Shown here: piece by piece, positions 49,820 through 59,153 of the stretch | How the letters are laid out: each line of letters opens with the position of its first letter | How positions within the stretch are numbered: the first letter of the stretch is position 1 | Source of the DNA: Nitrospirota bacterium | GTDB taxonomy: Bacteria > Nitrospirota > Thermodesulfovibrionia > UBA6902 | Reading direction: 5' to 3' | DNA length: 64,000 nucleotides | Assembly: GCA_016234115.1 (NCBI GenBank) | Contig: JACRHD010000009.1 | Location: forward strand, 26,317 to 90,316 | The notes under the pieces: model-generated | The model's input: only the letters and a program-made list of their open reading frames with translations | What the model was told of the DNA's origin: nothing | Database searches by the model: none | Made by a program: the position numbers and the translations under genes

Positions 49820-51394
49820 ATGCAAGAGTTCACGGGAAGACATAGACCGCGCATCGGAGAAATGCTACTGGACTACGGCTTCATAGACCAGGACCAGCTC
49901 GCAAAGGCCCTTGACAGGCAAATCCGGTCCGGAGGGCGTCTGGGATCTGTTCTTGAGGAAATGGGGTACGTCGATGACGATATGCTCCTGAGTGTCCTGG
50001 GCAGGCAGCATAATGTTCCGCATGTGAACCTGTTCGACATGCGGGTTTCCCCTGAAATCCTGAACATACTCCCCTTTGAAAAGGTAAGGTCTTTCAGGGT
50101 ATTGCCCTTCAGAAAAACCGATGACTTCGTATCTCTGGCGATGGTCGACCCATACGACATAAATACGATCGAGAATATTGAAACGGCGGTCAGCGGCGCG
50201 GTAAGACCTTTTGTCGCTTCTCATTATCAGATGGACAGGGCCATCAGGAACTTTGAGCAGGAGGGTTACGGCGGCATGCTCTTTGACGGGGATAAACTCC
50301 GCTCCGGCGCCGCCATTGCCGGATCAAAGGTCCCGGGCATATCAGCGTTTCTGAAGCTCGTCCCTGATTTTATGGCGTCGGAACTGTATCTCGCCGCCGG
50401 GGCCTCGCCGGCCATGAAAGGCAACGCCGGGATGAAAAGGCTCTCCATGCCCAAGCTCACTCCCGCCCAGATGAAGGATTTTATCTATGAAATTTTGAGC
50501 AGGGAACAGATGGCGGAATTTGAAAGGCGCAAGGAGCTTGATTTTATATATCCGGTCCCTGACACCGGCCGTTTCAGGATAAGCCTTTTCAGGCAGCGGA
50601 ATTCCATTTCGCTTTCAGCGCGGTTGATATTGGAAAAAATCCCTTCATTGAATGAACTGGGACTTCCTGAATGGATAACCGGCTATGCCATGAAATCTTA
50701 CGGGCTGATACTTGTCGCCGGACTTCCGGGAAGCGGTAAATCCTCGACGGTGTCGGCGCTTGTCGACATCATAAATTCAAACAGGAGCCGCAGCATTGTG
50801 ACTCTCGAAGACCCGGTCGTATATCTGCACAAACATAAAATGAGCAATGTAAACCAGAGGGAGATCGGCATTGATACGGAATCGTTCGCAACCGGGCTCG
50901 GCAACGCCCTGATGCACGGGGCCGACGTAATCGTAGTCAGCGAGCTGAGGGACGCCGAGAGTATGTCGCTTGCTTTGAATGCCGCGGAGACGGGGCGTCT
51001 GGTCATAAGCGCCATGACTACCATGAATACGCTTACCGCGATCGACAGGATAATCGACGTCTTTCCCGTGAACCGGAAGCCTCAGATAAGGATGCAGCTT
51101 GCGGACACCCTCCTGCTTGCGTTTGCCCAGAAACTGGTCCCGTCAAAGGAGGAAGGCCGGAAGGCCCTCGCTTATGAGAAACTGACCGGCTCAGTAAGGG
51201 TGAGAAACCTCATAAAGGACGGAAAGACGTCTAATATAAAAGCCCTCATGCAGGTCGTTTCAGAGGACATGTTGTCCGTGGACCGGAGCCTCGCGCGTTT
51301 ATGTCTTGACGGGAAGATATCCTTTGAGGAAGGCTTTTCGCTCGCCGACAGCCCCGCGTTTTATCAGGACCTCATAAGGACCGGCAGCGCGTAG
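49820..51394 (+). CDS. PilT/GspE-like ATPase with MshEN domain and altered His box
   Basis: A 524-residue secretion/retraction ATPase. An N-terminal MshEN/GspE_N-like domain (about residues 10-150; RIGEMLLDYGFIDQDQL) is followed by a PilT-like motor: Walker A VAGLPGSGKSSTVSAL (about residue 300), Asp box IVTLEDPVVYL, Walker B DVIVVSELRDAESMSLAL. The usual LATLHTNSA His box reads ISAMTTMNTL, so the conserved His is lost. MshEN domains bind cyclic di-GMP. This may be an accessory retraction ATPase with low activity. The TATAAT at 49783-49788 favours the ATG at 49820 over an upstream ATG at 49766. Confidence 0.8.
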   Translation: MQEFTGRHRPRIGEMLLDYGFIDQDQLAKALDRQIRSGGRLGSVLEEMGYVDDDMLLSVLGRQHNVPHVNLFDMRVSPEILNILPFEKVRSFRVLPFRKTDDFVSLAMVDPYDINTIENIETAVSGAVRPFVASHYQMDRAIRNFEQEGYGGMLFDGDKLRSGAAIAGSKVPGISAFLKLVPDFMASELYLAAGASPAMKGNAGMKRLSMPKLTPAQMKDFIYEILSREQMAEFERRKELDFIYPVPDTGRFRISLFRQRNSISLSARLILEKIPSLNELGLPEWITGYAMKSYGLILVAGLPGSGKSSTVSALVDIINSNRSRSIVTLEDPVVYLHKHKMSNVNQREIGIDTESFATGLGNALMHGADVIVVSELRDAESMSLALNAAETGRLVISAMTTMNTLTAIDRIIDVFPVNRKPQIRMQLADTLLLAFAQKLVPSKEEGRKALAYEKLTGSVRVRNLIKDGKTSNIKALMQVVSEDMLSVDRSLARLCLDGKISFEEGFSLADSPAFYQDLIRTGSA

Positions 51395-51605
51395 TAAAGC
51401 GACAGCGGCGGCCCGTGGATAAATGCCGGACCCCCCGGAAGCCCTGAGGGCCTTCCTGGAGCTTGCGGCAAATTGCCCGTTTCCTTCCGGACCTTCAAAA
51501 AAAACTGCGGGAATTTGTGGTAATATAACTCCTGTTATAAATATCGGTGTGACTGCATGTCGAGGACCATCTTTTTGACTTACTATCAGCATCCAAGGAG
51601 GCTTA

Positions 51606-52676
51606 ATGTCAGTGACGCACAATATCGCGGTAATAGCAGGAGACGGAACCGGGCCGGAAGTTATAGCGGAAGGACTTAAGGTATTACAGGCTGCTTCGGC
51701 TGAATTCGATTTCAAACTGAATCTGACGCATTTTGATTTCGGCGGAGAGCGGTATTTGAGAACGGGAGAGACACTCCCTGAAGGTTCGATTGAAGAGCTG
51801 AAGAAATTCGACGCTATTTACCTGGGCGCCATCGGACACCCCGAAGTCAAGCCGGGGATACTTGAGAAGGGAATTCTCCTGAGACTGAGATTCGAACTTG
51901 ACCAGTACGTGAATCTTCGGCCGGTAAAACTCTATCCGGGAGTAGAATGTCCCCTTAAAGACAAGGGCCCCGAGCACATCGATTTTGTCGTTGTTCGCGA
52001 GAATACAGAAGGCCTCTATGCCGGGGCCGGCGGCGTTTTGAAGAAGGGCACGCCCGATGAAGTCGCTGTGCAGGAATCTATCAACACCAGAAAAGGCGTT
52101 GAACGCTGCATCAGGTTTGCATTTGAATATTGCAGGAAGAGAAAAAAGATGAACAAGCTTACCCTTTGTGGAAAGACAAATGTTCTCACCTTTGCCTTCG
52201 ATCTCTGGGAGAGGACATTTTACGAAGTGGCAAAGGAATATCCCGACGTAAAGCCCGACTATGCGCATGTTGACGCAATTACCATGTGGTTCGTGAAAAA
52301 TCCTGAATGGTTTGATGTGATCGTGACGGACAATATGTTCGGCGATATTATTACCGACCTCGGCGCCATGATACAGGGCGGCATGGGAATTGCGGCCGGC
52401 GGCAATATCAATCCTCTGGGAGTTTCCATGTTTGAGCCGATTGGAGGCTCCGCTCCGAAATATAAAGGGAAGAATATGATTAATCCACTTGCGGCAATTT
52501 GCGCCGGCGGCATGATGCTGGAGCATCTCGGAGAAGAAAATGCCGGGAAGGCCGTTGAAGCGGCCGCGATGAAGGTTACGTCAAAGCACCTGAAAAGCCT
52601 CGCGGCGGGACAGATGGGGCTTTCCACTACAGAAGCGGGTGATCTCGTCGCCAAGTACCTGACGGAAAAACAGTAA
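51606..52676 (+). CDS. leuB: 3-isopropylmalate dehydrogenase
   Basis: A 356-residue beta-decarboxylating dehydrogenase. [17 protein letters not shown] start, [66 protein letters not shown] and [14 protein letters not shown]. The LR-x4-LDQYVNLRP and the NMFGDIITD metal site fit leucine synthesis, but the close relatives tartrate and isocitrate dehydrogenase are not excluded. The ATG follows an AAGGAGG ribosome site. NrdR starts 4 nt after the stop. Confidence 0.85.
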   Translation: MSVTHNIAVIAGDGTGPEVIAEGLKVLQAASAEFDFKLNLTHFDFGGERYLRTGETLPEGSIEELKKFDAIYLGAIGHPEVKPGILEKGILLRLRFELDQYVNLRPVKLYPGVECPLKDKGPEHIDFVVVRENTEGLYAGAGGVLKKGTPDEVAVQESINTRKGVERCIRFAFEYCRKRKKMNKLTLCGKTNVLTFAFDLWERTFYEVAKEYPDVKPDYAHVDAITMWFVKNPEWFDVIVTDNMFGDIITDLGAMIQGGMGIAAGGNINPLGVSMFEPIGGSAPKYKGKNMINPLAAICAGGMMLEHLGEENAGKAVEAAAMKVTSKHLKSLAAGQMGLSTTEAGDLVAKYLTEKQ

Positions 52677-52680
52677 GACA

Positions 52681-53157
52681 ATGAAATGTCCTTTTTGCGG
52701 ATTCATAGAAGACAAGGTCATCGATTCAAGACAGAGTAAAGACGGTGATATAATAAGACGCCGCCGGGAATGTCTGAAATGTGAAGGACGCTTTACAAGC
52801 TATGAGCGGATAGAAAATCTGCTGCCTCATGTTATAAAGAAAGACAGCAGAAGAGAGCCCTTCGACAGACAGAAAATACTGCAGGGACTCGAAAGGGCCT
52901 GCGAGAAGAGACCCGTGAGTTTTGAGACGCGGGAAGAGATGGTAAATATAATAGAGAAGAACCTTTTGGCCTCAGGCGAGAAGGAGATACCGAGCGCCCT
53001 TATCGGAGAACAGGTAATGAACGGATTAAGGGAAATTGATGAAGTTGCCTATGTAAGATTTGCCTCAGTCTACAGACAGTTTAAAGACATAAAGGCATTT
53101 ATGCAGGAAATCAACGACATTGTCTATAATAAAAATTATGACAAGAAGAAAAATTAA
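52681..53157 (+). CDS. nrdR: Transcriptional repressor NrdR
   Basis: A 158-residue repressor of ribonucleotide reductase genes: zinc ribbon ([24 protein letters not shown]) and an ATP-cone ([17 protein letters not shown]). It senses ATP/dATP and binds NrdR boxes. Its natural target includes nrdJ at 17465, though no NrdR box was seen there. Confidence 0.96.
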   Translation: MKCPFCGFIEDKVIDSRQSKDGDIIRRRRECLKCEGRFTSYERIENLLPHVIKKDSRREPFDRQKILQGLERACEKRPVSFETREEMVNIIEKNLLASGEKEIPSALIGEQVMNGLREIDEVAYVRFASVYRQFKDIKAFMQEINDIVYNKNYDKKKN

Positions 53158-53230
53158 TGTTCTCTTGCCCGGCGCCTCGCAGTTATTTCATCCCTGATTT
53201 TATTTATTGATATCTTTCAATCCCCCGCAT

Positions 53231-53417
53231 CCCCTGATTCACCATCAAGAGACGAGCCACAGAGACCATAGAGGAAAAAAATAAATATTAATCCACAGAT
53301 TATACTGATTAACACAGATGTATGTAGAAATATTTTTTCAATCTGTGAAATCTGTAAAATCTGCGGATAAATAAATCTTTTCTCTGTGCCCTCTGTGGTT
53401 AGGCGCTGGATTCCGGG
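53231..53417. repeat. 187-bp CCACAGAG palindromic repeat (copy 2)
   Basis: Begins CCCCTGATTCACCATCAAGAG as in copy 1 at 46281, runs to GCTGGATTCCGGG. It fills most of the 318-bp gap before clpC. Confidence 0.85.
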
Positions 53418-53430
53418 CAGCCTTGTTGCC

Positions 53431-53459
53431 TTGACAATAACAAGAGGAAAAGATATATT
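53431..53459 (+). promoter_or_regulatory. clpC promoter
   Basis: Consensus TTGACA (53431-53436), a 17-nt spacer and TATATT (53454-53459), then AAGGGAG 5 nt before the ATG. This is the best housekeeping-type promoter in the window. No CIRCE or CtsR repeat is seen. Confidence 0.75.
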
Positions 53460-53476
53460 AAATTTAAGGGAGAAAG

Positions 53477-55921
53477 ATGTTCGAAAAATTTACTGAAAGA
53501 GGCAGAAAAGTAATAATATATGCCCGTGAAGAAGCCGAAAAACGGCAAAACGACTATCTTGGTACGGAACATCTGCTCCTCGGCCTGCTGAGAGAAGAAG
53601 AAAGCCTTCCGATGATTATCCTCAAGAAAATGGGTCTTTCCGCGGAAGAATTGCGCATGGAAGTTGAAAGAAACCTGCCGACCGGATCAAATATACTCAC
53701 GTTCGGAGACATACCTTTTACGCCGAGGGCCAAGAAGGTGCTTGAGCTCGCGGTCGAAGAAGCAAGACTCCTTGGCCACAGTTATATAGGAAGTGAGCAT
53801 CTTCTGATAGGGTTAATCAGGGAAGAATCAGGCATAGCCGGCAAAATTCTGAGGAGTCTTGGGGCCAATCTTCTTGCCGTAAGACAGCTTGCGATCAATT
53901 TGTCGTCCCGCAAGATTCAGCACTCCGTTAAAGAAAAGAAGACCCATACCCCCGCCCTTGATGAATTCGGCAGGGACATCACGCAGCTTGCACGAGAAGG
54001 AAAGCTCGACCCCGTTATAGGCAGAGAGAACGAAATCGAAAGGGTACTGCAGATCCTCGGAAGAAGGGTAAAGAATAATCCTGTAATCATCGGGGAATCC
54101 GGTGTCGGAAAAACGGCAATTGTAGAGGGTCTCGCGCAGCGAATCGTAAACGAAGACATCCCTGAAAACCTTATCGATAAAAGGATCGTCAGTCTTGATC
54201 TCGGCGCCTTGATTGCCGGCACCAAGTACAGAGGGCAGTTTGAAGAAAGACTCAAACTGGTCATGAAAGAAATTTCCCAGAGCGACAATGTAATACTTTT
54301 CATTGATGAACTGCATACACTTATCGGGGCCGGGGCCGCTGAGGGCTCAATCGATGCTTCAAATATGCTGAAGCCGGCCCTCTCAAGAGGCGAGATCCAG
54401 TGTATCGGGGCCACAACGCCGGATGAATACAGAAAGTATATTGAAAAAGACGGGGCCTTTGAGAGACGTTTTCAGCCCATCTACCTGCAACCGCCCACTA
54501 TTGAAGAGAGCTTCGAGATACTGAACGGACTGAAAAACAAGTATGAGATCCACCATAAAATCAAGATCGGCGATGAAGCGGTAAAGGCGTGTGTAAATCT
54601 TTCTGATAGATATATTGCGGAGAGATTCCTGCCGGACAAGGCAATTGACGTCATGGACGAGACAGGGGCCAGGATTAAATTAAAGCGTTATACAATGCCG
54701 CCTGAACTGAGGGAGATCGAGAAGGAACTGAAGAGGCTCAGTAAAGAGAAAAACCTTTATGTGAAGCTCCACGATTTCGAAAAAGGCGCCTCTGTAAAAA
54801 GCGAGGAAGACAGGATAAAAAAATTATACGATAACCTTTACAATAACTGGCGCGATAATCAGCAGAAGGATACCCCCGTCGTTACTGAGGATGATGTCTC
54901 ATTTACCGTGTCCAAGATAACCGGGATACCTCTTGCAAAGATAGAAGAGAAAGAGTCGGAAAAACTCCTGCGCATGGAAGAGGAACTGCATAAAAGAATC
55001 GTTGCTCAGGATGAGGCACTGAAAGCCATTGCAAAAGCCATCAGGCGTTCAAGGGCCGGGCTAAAGGCAAGGAAACGACCTATCGGGTCGTTTTTCTTAC
55101 TCGGACCGACCGGCGTAGGCAAAACGGAACTCGCGAAGGCGTTGACGGAATTTCTCTTTAATGATGAAAATGCCCTGGTAAAAATAGATATGTCTGAATA
55201 CATGGAAAGGTTTAATGTATCCAGACTGACAGGCGCCCCTCCGGGATACGTAGGATACGAAGAAGGCGGTCAGTTGACGGAAACTGTTCGCAGGAGGCCT
55301 TATTCAGTCGTGCTTTTTGATGAAATAGAGAAGGCGCACCCCGACGTATTCAATGTCCTGCTTCAGGTGCTTGACGAAGGAGTGCTTACCGACAACCTGG
55401 GCCGAAAGGTCGATTTTAAAAACACGGTCATTATTATGACGTCCAACGTCGGCACCAGGTTTATCCAGAATGCTACGCCCCTGGGTTTCCAGCAGCCTAC
55501 CTCGAAAAATACTTATAAAAAGATAAAAGATGCAGTGCTTAATGAATTGAAAAACAAATTTAACCCCGAGTTCCTGAACCGGATCGATGATATTGTGGTG
55601 TTCCATCAGTTGGAGAAAGCTCACCTGATAAAAATTGTTCATTTACTCGTCTTCGAGCTGAACAAACAGCTTTTGGACCAGGATCTCGCCGTAGAACTTT
55701 CCTCGGAAATAGTTGAGTGGCTGATTGAGAAAAATTACCAGCCGTCCTATGGAGCAAGGCCGATGAGAAGGGCAATTCAGAAGTATATCGAGGACCCTCT
55801 CTCGGAAGAAATTCTAAAAGGCAAGTTCAAGGATGTGAAGAAGATCAAGGTGGTCCTTGAAAACGACACGCCGGTCTTTGTCGAAAGCGATGTCGAAGCC
55901 CTGGTTTCGTCGCATAACTAA
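53477..55921 (+). CDS. clpC: ClpC AAA+ unfoldase
   Basis: An 814-residue HSP100. Two N-terminal Clp_N repeats (about residues 1-145: FTERGRKVIIYAREEA, and FTPRAKKVLELAVEEA), D1 AAA with GESGVGKTAIVEGLAQ, a short middle helix pair, D2 AAA with GPTGVGKTELAKAL and LFDEIEKAHPDVFN, then a D2 small domain with YGARPMRRAIQKYIEDPLSEE. It delivers proteins to ClpP, which is not in the window. The presence of ClpC rather than ClpA in a diderm is in line with the proposed phylum. Confidence 0.96.
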   Translation: MFEKFTERGRKVIIYAREEAEKRQNDYLGTEHLLLGLLREEESLPMIILKKMGLSAEELRMEVERNLPTGSNILTFGDIPFTPRAKKVLELAVEEARLLGHSYIGSEHLLIGLIREESGIAGKILRSLGANLLAVRQLAINLSSRKIQHSVKEKKTHTPALDEFGRDITQLAREGKLDPVIGRENEIERVLQILGRRVKNNPVIIGESGVGKTAIVEGLAQRIVNEDIPENLIDKRIVSLDLGALIAGTKYRGQFEERLKLVMKEISQSDNVILFIDELHTLIGAGAAEGSIDASNMLKPALSRGEIQCIGATTPDEYRKYIEKDGAFERRFQPIYLQPPTIEESFEILNGLKNKYEIHHKIKIGDEAVKACVNLSDRYIAERFLPDKAIDVMDETGARIKLKRYTMPPELREIEKELKRLSKEKNLYVKLHDFEKGASVKSEEDRIKKLYDNLYNNWRDNQQKDTPVVTEDDVSFTVSKITGIPLAKIEEKESEKLLRMEEELHKRIVAQDEALKAIAKAIRRSRAGLKARKRPIGSFFLLGPTGVGKTELAKALTEFLFNDENALVKIDMSEYMERFNVSRLTGAPPGYVGYEEGGQLTETVRRRPYSVVLFDEIEKAHPDVFNVLLQVLDEGVLTDNLGRKVDFKNTVIIMTSNVGTRFIQNATPLGFQQPTSKNTYKKIKDAVLNELKNKFNPEFLNRIDDIVVFHQLEKAHLIKIVHLLVFELNKQLLDQDLAVELSSEIVEWLIEKNYQPSYGARPMRRAIQKYIEDPLSEEILKGKFKDVKKIKVVLENDTPVFVESDVEALVSSHN

Positions 55922-55971
55922 TCTGCGCCCGCCGAACTTCCGGTTTTATTATATTATCCTTTCGTTTTGAA

Positions 55972-56085
55972 TTATTATTTCTAAATACATCTGTGTTAAT
56001 CAGTGTAATCTGCGGATTAATATTTAGTTTTTTCCTCTGTGGTCTCTGTGGTTTGTCTTTTGATGGCGAATCCGGGGCTGCCCCG
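55972..56085. repeat. CCACAGAG repeat, inverted partial copy 3
   Basis: Read on the minus strand it shows GATTCGCCATCAAAAGACAAACCACAGAG.. then AATCCGCAGATTACACTGATTAACACAGATG, as in copies 1 and 2, but it stops before the second arm. It occupies the gap after clpC. Confidence 0.75.
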
Positions 56086-56229
56086 CCTGTTTGCTTTTCT
56101 TTTTGATTTTTATATAATGTCTACTTCCGGATATCAACCGAATATGGAATTGACCGCAGAAAATGTCCCGGACTCGGTGTTTTCTGTGGACTTATTATTG
56201 TTTTCAGACAAAAGTTGAGCGGGAGACAC

Positions 56230-56748
56230 ATGAAGAGATTGTGGGCGCCGTGGAGAATAGATTACATTCTTGACAAGAATAAAAATATAAGCTGTTTGTT
56301 CTGCGATGTTTCCCAAAAAAATAAAAGCAGGACCCGTGACAAGGAAAATTTAATACTTTTCAGGGGGGATCATTGCTTTGTCCTGCTGAATAAATACCCC
56401 TATAACAACGGACATCTCATGGTCGTGCCTTATATGCACACGTCCACGTTTGAAGGGCTGTCCGATGATATGCTTTTTGAGTTTATAAGAATACAGAGGA
56501 TGTCGGTCGATATATTAAAAAAAGCATTAAACCCCGACGGTTTTAATATCGGACTTAATTTTGGAAAGGTCGCCGGAGCAGGAATGGAGTCACATATGCA
56601 TTTGCACATTGTGCCGCGCTGGACAGGGGACACCGACAGCATGCCTATTATTGCGGAAGTCAGAGTAATGCCTGAACATTTACAGAAGACATATAAGAAG
56701 CTTCTCAAATTTTTTGGGAAAAGACAATTAAAAGAGTCTTTATCGTAA
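56230..56748 (+). CDS. HIT-family nucleotide hydrolase/phosphorylase
   Basis: A 172-residue protein with the CLFC motif, LNKYPYNNGHLMVVPYMH, and the histidine triad SHMHLHIVPRW (H-x-H-x-H). Similar to the AP4A phosphorylase/hydrolase-type branch. It cleaves or transfers on dinucleoside polyphosphates or adenylated compounds. The ATG at 56230 is preferred because homologues begin MKRLWAPWR. Confidence 0.9.
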   Translation: MKRLWAPWRIDYILDKNKNISCLFCDVSQKNKSRTRDKENLILFRGDHCFVLLNKYPYNNGHLMVVPYMHTSTFEGLSDDMLFEFIRIQRMSVDILKKALNPDGFNIGLNFGKVAGAGMESHMHLHIVPRWTGDTDSMPIIAEVRVMPEHLQKTYKKLLKFFGKRQLKESLS

Positions 56749-56865
56749 AAGTCGCTGAAGCATCCTCATCGTCACTTTCTTCAGAGCGGAGAGACGAAGG
56801 GAAGAGTGTAGAATTTAACATGTTTTTGTGTTATAGTTACAAGTTGAGAATATTGAAGGAGATTT

Positions 56866-58293
56866 ATGAAGGAAAAAGACATATTTGATGAAATTATCGA
56901 AGTAGGAAAGCGCAGAGGCGTTCTTACTTACGACGAAATAAATGAAGCGCTACCATCAGAATTTTTTACGCCCGATGAAATAGAAGACCTCATGGACCTT
57001 CTGAATGATATGGGGGTCCGCATAGTCGATGAAGAACAGGCGCTGCCGTTGGAAGAAGCAGAGGCCCAGGAGTATGAGAAGACCGAGGATCTGGTCCAGG
57101 CCTATTTTCATTCAATGGGCGATATATCGATACTTACCAAGGACGAAGAGGTAGAACTCGCAAAGAAACTGGAAGAGGGCAAAGGTATAATCGCAGAAAT
57201 CATCCAGCCCCTTCCGATCACCAGAAAAATCGAGGAGAATTTCGTAAGCAGCGAAGAAGAAGTACTCGAAGAAGACGAGCGCATGTCCCAGATAATGGAT
57301 TTAACGCTTATAAGGCTCGAAATGCTGCTCAGAAAGGCAAAGGCCCTGACAGAGGATTTGGCCCCTTACGGCAGCTCTTTAAGGTCTCTCAGAACCCTGA
57401 TAAAAAATGAACAGAGCAAGAAAAAAACAAAGAGCACGCGATTGAGTTTAATGGAAGACATTTACAACCGCGCGCAAGTTGCCTTTAAGAAAATAGAAGG
57501 TGAAGTCGGAATCAAGGTTGAAGATCTCTTGATTAAATGGGAAAGGATCAGCAAGGCCCAGGCCTATGTGCTTGAAGCAAAAAATGAATTGATAACAAGA
57601 AACCTGAGGCTTGTCGTCAATATCGCGAAAAATTATGTGGGCAGGGGGTTGCCGCTTCTCGACCTGATTCAGGAAGGCAATATCGGTTTGATGAAGGCTG
57701 TCGACAAATTTAAATATGAGAAAGGCTTTAAATTCAGCACGTATGCTACGTGGTGGATCAGGCAGGCAATAACAAGGGCGCTTATTGACCAGACCAAGAC
57801 AATCCGCGTGCCTGTTCATATGATGGAGTTTTATAACAGAGTCACGAAGGCCTCGCGGGAGCTTACTCAGGAGCTGGGAAGGGAGCCGACCGATGAGGAG
57901 ATAGCGAAACGGCTTTCCGTCCCGACGAGAAAGGTCGAAGAGGTCTTCAGGGCCATACAGGACCCTATAGCCTTGCAGACGCCTGTGGGTGATGAAGATA
58001 CGGAGTTGGAAGACTTCATCGGAGACAAGAACAGCCCGTCTCCTTACACGGACGCGGAGAGCAAGGAAATATCCGGCTATATCAAGAAGGTCCTCGGGAC
58101 CCTGACGCCGAAAGAGGAAAAAGTCATAAGGATGCGATTCGGCATCGGCGTCGACAGGGACCATACTCTTGAAGAAGTCGGAAGACATCTCACAATAACG
58201 AGGGAGCGGGTCAGGCAGATTGAAGCAAAGGCCTTAAGAAAGTTGAAACATCCCAGCAGGTTGAAAGCGCTTAAGGCCCTCGTAAGCTCATAG
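56866..58293 (+). CDS. rpoD: Primary sigma factor RpoD
   Basis: A 475-residue housekeeping sigma factor: region 1.1 (GVLTYDEINEALPSEFFTPD), region 1.2 (VQAYFHSMGDISILTKDEE), regions 2.1-2.4 (RNLRLVVNIAKNYVGRGLPL, YATWWIRQAITRALIDQ), region 3 and region 4 (LTPKEEKVIRMRFGIG, TRERVRQIEAKALRKLKHP). The normal -10 recognition residues in region 2.4 match the TATAAT boxes noted in this window. No dnaG gene is adjacent. Confidence 0.97.
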   Translation: MKEKDIFDEIIEVGKRRGVLTYDEINEALPSEFFTPDEIEDLMDLLNDMGVRIVDEEQALPLEEAEAQEYEKTEDLVQAYFHSMGDISILTKDEEVELAKKLEEGKGIIAEIIQPLPITRKIEENFVSSEEEVLEEDERMSQIMDLTLIRLEMLLRKAKALTEDLAPYGSSLRSLRTLIKNEQSKKKTKSTRLSLMEDIYNRAQVAFKKIEGEVGIKVEDLLIKWERISKAQAYVLEAKNELITRNLRLVVNIAKNYVGRGLPLLDLIQEGNIGLMKAVDKFKYEKGFKFSTYATWWIRQAITRALIDQTKTIRVPVHMMEFYNRVTKASRELTQELGREPTDEEIAKRLSVPTRKVEEVFRAIQDPIALQTPVGDEDTELEDFIGDKNSPSPYTDAESKEISGYIKKVLGTLTPKEEKVIRMRFGIGVDRDHTLEEVGRHLTITRERVRQIEAKALRKLKHPSRLKALKALVSS

Positions 58294-58420
58294 GCTCCTG
58301 CAACCATCACTTTAAAATATCATTTCAGCAGGCACGTGATTATACACGGCGCAGGGCATTTTTACAGGGGCCTGCTTAATGCGTGTTTCACGTATATTCC
58401 TTTAGAAGAGGGAGGGGTAA

Positions 58421-58750
58421 ATGAGTATTCCCGAACTTAAATATGACGAGAAGGGCCTGATACCGGCAATAATACAGGATGAAAAAAATAATGAAGTCCT
58501 GATGATGGCATACATGAACAGGACTTCACTCGAAAAGACCGTCGAATCCGGCCGGACCCATTTCTGGAGCAGGTCAAGACAGAAATACTGGATGAAGGGC
58601 GAGACTTCCGGGAATGTTCAGCTTGTGAAAGAAATACTCTATGATTGTGACGAAGACACCCTCCTCGTAAAAGTCGAGCAGGTCGGAGCGGGAGCATGCC
58701 ATACCGGAAACAGGACGTGTTTCTATAGACGAATAGCGGACAACAGGTAA
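58421..58750 (+). CDS. hisI: Phosphoribosyl-AMP cyclohydrolase
   Basis: A 109-residue monofunctional His[65 protein letters not shown]. Zn-binding Cys residues are present. It catalyses the third histidine step. Short for a bifunctional HisIE, so the pyrophosphohydrolase must be elsewhere. Confidence 0.95.
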   Translation: MSIPELKYDEKGLIPAIIQDEKNNEVLMMAYMNRTSLEKTVESGRTHFWSRSRQKYWMKGETSGNVQLVKEILYDCDEDTLLVKVEQVGAGACHTGNRTCFYRRIADNR

Positions 58751-58772
58751 GAGATTTTCATGGGGGGACGTT

Positions 58773-59117
58773 ATGAAGTTGGGGCAAAAAGGCGAGGGCA
58801 TTGCGTTATCATTTCTGAAAACCAGGGGCTATGCGATCATAGAAAGAAACTATAAAACACCCCTGGGAGAAATCGACATCATAGCGAGGGACAACGAGAC
58901 GCTCGTTTTTGTCGAGGTGAAGACAAGGGAAAGCATTGAATTCGGGCTGCCGTTTGAATCCGTAGACAGGAGAAAGAGACGCAAAATCGCCGGGGTCGCC
59001 TTATCGTATCTCAAGAGGTTTGACGAACTGCCGATGTGCAGGTTTGATGTGTTAAGTATTTACTACCGGAATGGGAATCCCGAGTTTGAACTGATTCAGG
59101 ACGCCTTTGAAGTTTAA
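58773..59117 (+). CDS. YraN-family endonuclease-like protein
   Basis: A 114-residue UPF0102/YraN protein: GQKGEGIALSFLKTRGY, LGEIDIIARDNETLVFVEVKTR (PD-(D/E)xK nuclease core), RRKRRKIAGVALSYL. A putative Holliday-type nuclease, role not settled. It lies downstream of hisI with its own ATG after GGGGGACG. Confidence 0.92.
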   Translation: MKLGQKGEGIALSFLKTRGYAIIERNYKTPLGEIDIIARDNETLVFVEVKTRESIEFGLPFESVDRRKRRKIAGVALSYLKRFDELPMCRFDVLSIYYRNGNPEFELIQDAFEV

Positions 59118-59153
59118 TTCCGGTCCGCTTTTGTATTTCTCTCTTGCGGACGT

